Assembly: GCA_944385365.1 (NCBI GenBank)
Contig: CALWWW010000022.1
Location: forward strand, 1 to 39,784
Length of the DNA stretch: 39,784 nt
From: an uncultured Oscillospiraceae bacterium
Lineage (GTDB): Bacteria; Bacillota; Clostridia; Oscillospirales; Oscillospiraceae
Direction: 5' to 3'
Shown: positions 34,410-39,784 of the stretch, one piece after another
How the letters are laid out: each line of letters opens with the position of its first letter
Numbering within the stretch: the stretch's first letter is position 1
Translations under genes and position numbers: made by a program
Notes under the pieces: generated by a model
Seen by the model: only the letters and a program-made list of their open reading frames with translations
Database searches by the model: none
Told to the model about the DNA's origin: nothing

Positions 34410-34481
34410 CCGTGGAGGCGGGTCCTTCCCGCCTCCGCTGCATCTTTGCCGCAAGTTTCAAAAAGAGAGGAAATCGTTCCC

Positions 34482-36227
34482 ATGAAAACAGCCGCACGGG
34501 AAGCCGTGTTTGTCAGAAAATCCTTTTACAGCTTCTTTCTTCCAAGCCTTCTCTCCTGTCTAGGAATCGCTGCCGGCGGACTGGCGGACTGCATTTTCGT
34601 AGGCAACGCCATCGGTCCTGTGGGCATGACGGCCATCAGCATTGGACAACCCATCTATATGCTGTTCAACACCATCAGCTATTCCCTCTCCATCGGCGGC
34701 TCCATCCACTACGCCAACGCCCTCAGTGAGGGAAAGGAAGAGGAAGGGAACCGGATCTTCGCCAACGTCCTGCGGACCGACCTCTTCCTCAACCTGGCCC
34801 TCTGCATTCTGGGTCTGCTGTTTCTGCCCCAGGTGCTCACGTTTCTGGGTGCCGGCGAACCTGGGACGGAGGTCTGGGCCAACTGTGAGGCACTGGTCCG
34901 CGCCCAGCTGATTCTGGTGCCCGTCATGTTCTGCCAGGGGCCGTTTTACTACTTTGTCAACTGCGACAATGACCCGAAGCTGGCCGCGGTGGCATTTGTG
35001 ACCAGCAATACGCTGGACATTGTCTTTAACTACATCTTCGTGGTTCTACTGGATCTGGGCGTTGCTGGCTCAGTCTACTCCACGGGCATCGGCGCCGCCG
35101 TCATGATCCTCATCAGCCTGATCCACTTTGCGAAAAAGTGCGGATGTCTCCGGTTCTGCTGGCCCAGGTATCAGCTCCGCTCCGTGTGGAACTTCTTCCG
35201 CACCGGATTTGCCACATCCGTGCAGTACGTCTATCAATTCATCACCATTCTGGTCTGCAATCACCTGCTCATGTCCATCAGCGGCGAGCTGGGCGTAGCC
35301 GTGTTCGGGATTGTGTTCAATGTGGCCCTGGTGGCCGCGTCGATCTATGACGCCATCAGTATGGCCCTGCAGCCCATGGTGAGCACCTTCCACGGCGAAC
35401 GCAACAAATCCAACATCCGATGCACGCTGAAACAGTGCTTCAAGGTATCCATGGTGGTCAATCTTGTGATCGTTGCGCTCCTGACCGCAGTACCGCAATG
35501 GATCAGCTTTGCCTTCGGTCTGCGGACCGAGGCGGAACTGGCCATGGGAAGTACTGCCATCCGCATTTACGCTCTGTGCGTTATCCCGTCCGGAATCAAC
35601 ATGGTGCTGACCTACTACTACCAGGCACTGGGGCGGGAGTCCGTCAGTTATCTGCTGTTCACCCTGCGCTCCTTTGTCTTCTTTCTGGGATTCAGCCTCC
35701 TCTTCAGTCTTGGCGGGATCCACCTGTTCTGGTGGACCTATCCCTGCATGGAGCTTGCTTCCCTTGCGGTGCTGGCCATCTACAACCGGCTGCACGGCAC
35801 GTGGACCTATCTGGAGGAGGACGACAGCCGGGTATTCAGCGCCTTTGTGGAGAGCCGGGACGCGGATCTTGGCGCGGTAAGCAAGGATGTTTCCGAATAC
35901 CTGGAAGGAATCCACGCCACAGCCATGCAGGGGTATTTTGCCGCAATCGCCGTGGAAGAGGTGTGCGCGCTGGTTCTGGGCCAGCCCTTCCCTTCCGGCG
36001 AAGGGTACATCCAGTTCACCATTGTACCCCATGAGGACGGGACCGTGACCCTCCATCTGCGCGACAACGCCAAGGCATTCAATCCCTTTGACATGGACAC
36101 GGAGGGAATCAGCCTGGAGGAGGGCAGCGGGCTGGACGCCCTTGGAATCAAAATGATTAAGAACAAGGCAAAGGAATTCTTTTATCGGCGGTATGCCGGC
36201 TTCAACACTCTGGTCATCCGGGTGTAA
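34482..36227 (+). CDS. MATE-family transporter with C-terminal RsbW-like domain, copy 2
   Basis: 581 residues: a 12-helix MATE transporter (FYSFFLPSLLSCLGIAAGGL, FVGNAIGPVGMTAIS, NCDNDPKLAAVAFV) up to about 445, then a ~132-residue RsbW-like domain. In that domain the N-box reads VEEVCALVLGQPF (Asn lost), the D-box LRDNAKAFNPFDM (Gly replaced by Ala), and the G-box GLDALGIKMIKNKA is partly kept. The tail ends FNTLVIRV like the others. So it has the same architecture as the protein at 8461 but a more decayed ATP site. ATG 34482 has AGAGAGG 12 nt before it. It lies between the RsbW-VOC gene and the SpoIIE-RsbW gene. Cargo unknown. Confidence 0.87.
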   Translation: MKTAAREAVFVRKSFYSFFLPSLLSCLGIAAGGLADCIFVGNAIGPVGMTAISIGQPIYMLFNTISYSLSIGGSIHYANALSEGKEEEGNRIFANVLRTDLFLNLALCILGLLFLPQVLTFLGAGEPGTEVWANCEALVRAQLILVPVMFCQGPFYYFVNCDNDPKLAAVAFVTSNTLDIVFNYIFVVLLDLGVAGSVYSTGIGAAVMILISLIHFAKKCGCLRFCWPRYQLRSVWNFFRTGFATSVQYVYQFITILVCNHLLMSISGELGVAVFGIVFNVALVAASIYDAISMALQPMVSTFHGERNKSNIRCTLKQCFKVSMVVNLVIVALLTAVPQWISFAFGLRTEAELAMGSTAIRIYALCVIPSGINMVLTYYYQALGRESVSYLLFTLRSFVFFLGFSLLFSLGGIHLFWWTYPCMELASLAVLAIYNRLHGTWTYLEEDDSRVFSAFVESRDADLGAVSKDVSEYLEGIHATAMQGYFAAIAVEEVCALVLGQPFPSGEGYIQFTIVPHEDGTVTLHLRDNAKAFNPFDMDTEGISLEEGSGLDALGIKMIKNKAKEFFYRRYAGFNTLVIRV

Positions 36228-36275
36228 GCAGCGTACCACAGCACTATTTTACTGGAATTGTGGGGAGGACATGGC

Positions 36276-38309
36276 ATGAGGTCCAAGGTGAAGTTTTCAT
36301 TAGGGAAAAAGTTGACGATCCTCATCGTGCTGATGAGCGTGGTCCTGAGCCTGACGGCAATATTTGTGAGCTACCGGGTGTTCACTTCCAACATGACGGC
36401 GTACTACGAGACGCTGGCAACAAATCTAGTACGCACCCTGGCCAGCCAGCTGGATGCGGACGATCTGGACCATTACTACGAAACCGGCGAAATGGACGAG
36501 GACTACTATGCCACTCAGGATTTCATCCGGGACCTGGTGGACAGCAACGACGTGGAGTACCTCTATGTGGTCCGTCCCCACGGGACGGGGGTCACCTTCC
36601 TCTTTGACTCTGACATGGAAACCGGCGAGGGCGGTGAGTATGAGGACGGCGGCTACTGCGCCCTGGGCACCTACGTGGACCTGGTGGGAGATTTCCAAAA
36701 GAATCTGGACAACCTCCTGGCAGGGCGGCCGGTGGACCCCATCGTCCAGTGGGACGAGAGTTTCGGCTGGCTCATGACCGCCATGACGCCGGTGCTGCAC
36801 GACGACGGCACCATGGCCGGCTACGTGATGGCAGACATCAGCATGAACGCGGTGATGAATACCCAGCGAACGTTTCTGATCGCTCTGGCGGCGCTGCTGG
36901 CGGTTCTGACCATCGGGTTTATCGTGTTGTTCCTTCTGGTGATGCGCAAAAAGGTGATCCGCCCCATCGACCAGCTGACCCAGGCCACAGGCGCCTTTAT
37001 CCAGAACAACGAGGCGGAACTGGCCGCCGGTACCGCCTGTGTCAACGTGCCGGAAATCCGCACCGGCGACGAGGTGGAGCTGCTGGCGAATTCCTTCCGC
37101 AAAATGGAGGAGGACATGATCTCCTACATCCGCAGCTTCATGGCCATCACCGCGGAGAAGGAGCGCATCGGCGCCGAGCTGAACGTGGCCACCCAGATTC
37201 AGGCGGATATGCTGCCCCGGATCTTCCCCGCTTTCCCGGAACGGTCGGAATTTGATATTTACGCCAGCATGACCCCGGCCAAGGAAGTGGGCGGCGACTT
37301 CTACGACTTCTTCCTGGTGGACGACGATCATCTGGCCATGGTGATTGCCGACGTTTCCGGAAAAGGCGTGCCCGCGGCACTGTTCATGGTGATCGCCAAG
37401 ACGCTGCTGAAAAACGCCGCCCAGACGGGCCTGTCCCCCAAGGCGGTCCTCGAAAAGGTTAACAACCAGCTGTGCGAAAACAACGAGGCTGAGATGTTTG
37501 TCACCGTATGGCTGGGATTCTATGAGATCTCCACCGGCCGTCTGACCGCAGCCAACGCAGGCCATGAGCATCCCGCCATTCAACGGGCCAATGGGGACTT
37601 TGAACTCTTCAAGGACCGTCACGGTTTTGTACTGGCCGGCATGGAAAACGCCCGGTACCGGGAGTACGAATTGGAGCTGGGCCTTGGCGACACCCTGTTT
37701 GTGTATACGGACGGTGTGGCAGAAGCTACGGACAGCGCCAACACCCTCTATGGAACGGACCGGATGCTGGAGGCGTTGAACTGCGGCCGAAACCAGGTGC
37801 CGGAAGAACTGCTGCGGTATGTGAAACAGGACATTGACCGGTTTGTGGGAGGCGCTCCCCAGTTTGACGACATCACCATGCTGGCCATCCGCCGGCGGGA
37901 CACAGGGAAAGAGACTATGAAAAAATGCAGTGTTGAGCCAAAATTGGAGAGCATCGGAGCAGTCAGTGAATTCTTTGAGCAGGAACTGGCAAACCATCAG
38001 GCTCCGCCAAAGGTAATCGCTCAAGTCAATGTGGCCATTGACGAGATCTTCTCCAACATTGCCCGGTACAGTGGCGCCACATCTGCCACTGTGGGCTGTG
38101 AGGTAGAAGCAGGCCATGCCGTTCTCCGTTTTGCCGACAATGGCAGGCCCTATGATCCCACCCAGCAGCCCGATCCGGACACCACCCTGGGGGCCGAGGA
38201 ACGGGACATCGGCGGTCTGGGTATCTTCATGGTGAAAAAGACCATGGACTGCATTACCTATGCGTACACCGACGGCATGAATGTGCTGACCATTGAAAAG
38301 AGCTGGTAA
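36276..38309 (+). CDS. SpoIIE-type PP2C phosphatase with extracytoplasmic sensor, HAMP and RsbW-like kinase domain, copy 2
   Basis: 677 residues. Membrane helix 1 (about 12-32) and helix 2 (199-223) flank a ~165-residue outside domain of Cache-like size. A HAMP-like region (about 224-290) follows, then a SpoIIE phosphatase (305-525; KEVGGDFYD, IADVSGKG, YTDGVAEATD, QFDDITM) and a complete RsbW-like ATPase (545-677; IDEIFSNIARYSG, RFADNGRPYDP, IGGLGIFMVKKTMD). The cytoplasmic part is close to copy 1 (16784), but the sensor is of a different kind, so the two probably set the same STAS proteins in response to different signals. GGGGAGGA lies 6 nt before ATG 36276. It is the last gene of operon B. 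Confidence 0.92.
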   Translation: MRSKVKFSLGKKLTILIVLMSVVLSLTAIFVSYRVFTSNMTAYYETLATNLVRTLASQLDADDLDHYYETGEMDEDYYATQDFIRDLVDSNDVEYLYVVRPHGTGVTFLFDSDMETGEGGEYEDGGYCALGTYVDLVGDFQKNLDNLLAGRPVDPIVQWDESFGWLMTAMTPVLHDDGTMAGYVMADISMNAVMNTQRTFLIALAALLAVLTIGFIVLFLLVMRKKVIRPIDQLTQATGAFIQNNEAELAAGTACVNVPEIRTGDEVELLANSFRKMEEDMISYIRSFMAITAEKERIGAELNVATQIQADMLPRIFPAFPERSEFDIYASMTPAKEVGGDFYDFFLVDDDHLAMVIADVSGKGVPAALFMVIAKTLLKNAAQTGLSPKAVLEKVNNQLCENNEAEMFVTVWLGFYEISTGRLTAANAGHEHPAIQRANGDFELFKDRHGFVLAGMENARYREYELELGLGDTLFVYTDGVAEATDSANTLYGTDRMLEALNCGRNQVPEELLRYVKQDIDRFVGGAPQFDDITMLAIRRRDTGKETMKKCSVEPKLESIGAVSEFFEQELANHQAPPKVIAQVNVAIDEIFSNIARYSGATSATVGCEVEAGHAVLRFADNGRPYDPTQQPDPDTTLGAEERDIGGLGIFMVKKTMDCITYAYTDGMNVLTIEKSW

Positions 38310-38362
38310 GCCCTGTTAAGGGCATTTCTTCAGCGGTAAATCATAGGCATAGCAAATGCAGG

Positions 38363-38398
38363 ATAGAGACTCTGATCCGCAAGGATTAGGGTCTCTAT
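38363..38398. terminator. Hairpin after operon B
   Basis: ATAGAGAC (38363-38370) pairs with GTCTCTAT (38391-38398), with an inner CTGATCC/GGATTAG stem. No clean T-run follows, so it is a weaker terminator candidate than the one at 38477. Confidence 0.45.
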
Positions 38399-38476
38399 CT
38401 ATAACAGCATCTTTCATTGTTGTACCGTATAAAAAGGCTATCACAAAGTGCGCCTTATTCTCTCGTCTTCACATCC

Positions 38477-38507
38477 AGCTGCCCCAAATTTCGGGGCAGC
38501 TTTTTTT
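38477..38507 (+). terminator. Strong rho-independent terminator
   Basis: AGCTGCCCC (38477-38485) pairs with GGGGCAGCT (38493-38501), followed by a run of seven T. It closes operon B. Confidence 0.88.
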
Positions 38508-38863
38508 GTAAATTTCATCTGCAAACATTAGATTTCTGTTTCAACCGTTGTTTTTATTTAATGAAGACATCCCCTGGACCTTGACAACAAAACAACAGCA
38601 CCCGGTACATCCCCTACCCGATGAGCGGCTGAGATCCCGACTGGCAACCGGAATCCCAACACAAATTTGCGGCGGCGGCCGCAAAACGCGACGATTCGGC
38701 TGGGTCATTATGGTACTTTCGGCTTGGACGCGTCACAGCATCGGCCGGCTCGGCATCAGAATGCGGAGAGATGAGAATCTATGGACCTGCTCGCCACAGG
38801 CGCCGGGAGCTGCAAACGAATGAAAGCCCTAATTTTGGTACAGATATTGGTGGAGGTGATACC
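38508..38863. other. Intergenic stretch without a recognisable gene
   Basis: A plus-strand frame (38548-38823) is open but its peptide is rich in Arg and Pro with no recognisable motif or ribosome site. I take it as non-coding sequence at the border of the mobile-element region. Confidence 0.45.
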
Positions 38864-39049
38864 GTGGACCAGCACAACACGGAGCAAGCTGCTTTGGATT
38901 CGTTGGTAGATATTCGGGACGTAGAAGTGGATTTGGCCAAGCCGCCGGAAAAACACATCCGTTCCTATGTAGAGCAGTTCAAGGCCCCCTACTGCTTCCG
39001 CGTGGGAAACGTCAAAGTCCAGGTACAGGGGGCGGCAGAAAAGCATTAG
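38864..39049 (+). CDS. Small DUF6870-like protein of mobile elements
   Basis: 61 residues: LDSLVDIRDVEVDLAKPPEK, HIRSYVEQFKAPYCFRVGNV, KVQVQ. The pattern 'SLVDIxDVxID...ERIxxFxxQxKNPYCFxxG...V' is that of the short DUF6870 proteins found in Clostridia conjugative elements; the role is unknown. The start is GTG 38864 with GGAGGTG 5 nt before it. It precedes the integrase frame, consistent with element cargo next to its recombination gene. Confidence 0.65.
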   Translation: MDQHNTEQAALDSLVDIRDVEVDLAKPPEKHIRSYVEQFKAPYCFRVGNVKVQVQGAAEKH

Positions 39050-39070
39050 CGTCCTTTTTCCTGTTTTGCT

Positions 39071-39784
39071 TTGTGCTTACTCTTTTTCGACTTCCGTATA
39101 TCATCAAGACAAGTACAGAATAAGCGCGATAGCAACGGCGTTCTGACGGGGAAGCCAGGTACCGTTTATGATGTGAATATCAAGTACAATTCCCCGGAGG
39201 GGAAGAAAACCTATTCCAAAAAAGGCTTTGCTACCAAAAAGGAAGCAGCGCAGCATGAAGCAGAAATGAAAGTAAAACTTTCTAATCCTGTTTATACGCC
39301 TGTTATTGCTTCGCAGGGTAAGCAGACCGTCAAAGAGTATTTAGAGGAATGGGTAGAAAATCATGGCAAGGCAAATTTACGTCCGAGTACGTTTGCCAGC
39401 TATAAAAGCCATATCAAAAATCATATTGTGCCTTATGTCGGTCATGTTCAGCTAAACCAACTGACGCCAGCTATGCTTGATAATATGTTCCAGCAGCTTT
39501 TTGATAAAGGACTGTCTAACAGCACCGTCCGCTACGCACAGCGCATTTTGAGCGTATCAATGGAACACGCACGAAAATATCATTATATCGAACATAATCC
39601 TGCCCGTGATGTAATCACAAAGTTTGGCAAGCAGGGGAAAACACCCGACCCGTACACCGTTGAGCAAATGCAGCAATTTATGAGCAACGTGATCGGTACG
39701 GAGTGGGATATCCCAAAGCAGTTGCTACATCCGTTCCGCAGAACAGCACCTTGCCGTCCTGCTCAAAAGTGCGGATGCTTCCAA
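39071..39784 (+). CDS. Tyrosine recombinase/integrase, truncated (N-terminal and core-binding parts only)
   Basis: In one frame running to the window end: RQVQNKRDSNGVLTGKPGTV, YDVNIKYNSPEGKKTYSKKG, FATKKEAAQHEAEM (arm-type AP2-like DNA-binding domain), then VKEYLEEWVENHGKANLRPS and IKNHIVPYVGHVQLNQLTPA (SAM-like core-binding domain). After MQQFMSNVIGTEWDIP the family-typical start of the catalytic domain is missing; the sequence becomes unrelated, and its reverse strand encodes a BRO-N peptide. So the R-H-R-Y catalytic half is lost by a junction near 39705-39714. The start is unclear: no ribosome site, a TTG at 39071, and an ATA at 39098 where an ATG would be expected. Confidence 0.75.
   Translation, partial: MCLLFFDFRISSRQVQNKRDSNGVLTGKPGTVYDVNIKYNSPEGKKTYSKKGFATKKEAAQHEAEMKVKLSNPVYTPVIASQGKQTVKEYLEEWVENHGKANLRPSTFASYKSHIKNHIVPYVGHVQLNQLTPAMLDNMFQQLFDKGLSNSTVRYAQRILSVSMEHARKYHYIEHNPARDVITKFGKQGKTPDPYTVEQMQQFMSNVIGTEWDIPKQLLHPFRRTAPCRPAQKCGCFQ
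39678..39784 (-). pseudogene. BRO-N antirepressor fragment running off the window edge
   Basis: On the minus strand from the window end: SIRTFEQDGKVLFCGTDVAT, ALGYP, the classic start of the BRO-N domain (phage antirepressor family). After GYP it enters the reverse of the integrase gene and stops at 39678. The switch occurs at the palindrome GGGATATCCC (39705-39714). The beginning of the gene lies outside the window. Confidence 0.65.

Noticed and set aside
38548-38823. Plus-strand open frame after operon B
   Set aside because: Arg/Pro-rich peptide without motif or ribosome site.

Overview
The window looks like chromosomal DNA of a GC-rich gut member of the Clostridia, most likely Oscillospirales/Oscillospiraceae. 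This is an inference. It rests on strong AGGAGG ribosome binding sites, many TTG and GTG starts, AgrC-like GHKL kinases with LytTR regulators, an SLH-domain fragment, a DUF6485-type protein, and Clostridia-type mobile-element debris (replication-initiator fragment, DUF6870-like protein, integrase, BRO-N fragment) at both edges. I saw no rRNA, tRNA or CRISPR array.

Layout. 0-2.2 kb: mobile-element debris, an IS21-like array of short repeats, and a two-gene module of a HipA-like kinase and an HTH/DUF2442 protein. 2.2-7.1 kb: two sensor-kinase/LytTR-regulator pairs. The first regulator has lost its receiver to a fusion with a DUF4143-ATPase remnant; the second pair is intact and divergent. 7.1-23.9 kb (operon A, minus strand, 11 tightly packed genes): a dicarboxylate/amino-acid symporter with an N-terminal RsbW-like domain; a 1133-residue single-chain amino-acid ABC transporter with a degenerate RsbW-like tail; a SpoIIAA-like STAS protein; a SpoIIE-type phosphatase fused to an RsbW-like ATPase; a CstA-family transporter; a three-gene sugar-type ABC transporter; a class III aminotransferase; a MATE transporter fused to an RsbW-like domain; and an unrecognised protein. 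24.4-28.2 kb: a frameshifted GGDEF gene and two tandem orphan GHKL kinases. 28.3-28.8 kb: gene fragments. 29.1-38.3 kb (operon B, plus strand): a lipoprotein, a DUF6485-like protein, a PAS-CPBP fusion, a YwaF-like membrane protein, a second STAS protein, L-lactate dehydrogenase, an RsbW-like/VOC fusion, a second MATE-RsbW fusion and a second SpoIIE-RsbW phosphatase. 38.8-39.8 kb: mobile-element genes and an integrase broken at the window edge.

How it may work together. Both operons carry the parts of a partner-switching circuit (PP2C phosphatase, STAS antagonist, RsbW/SpoIIAB-type ATPase), but no sigma factor is present. Instead, RsbW-like domains are attached to transporters (two MATE, one symporter, one ABC system) and to a VOC-domain enzyme. 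The simplest inference is a post-translational circuit: the SpoIIE proteins sense a membrane signal and set STAS phosphorylation, and STAS then docks on the RsbW-like domains to switch transport and metabolism. In the fused domains the nucleotide-binding boxes are mostly lost, which fits docking rather than catalysis. Direct repeats around TGCGCAAAAT with a 21-22 nt period lie before the sensor-kinase genes, the intact regulator gene and both operons, which suggests that the LytTR system controls expression of the whole locus.
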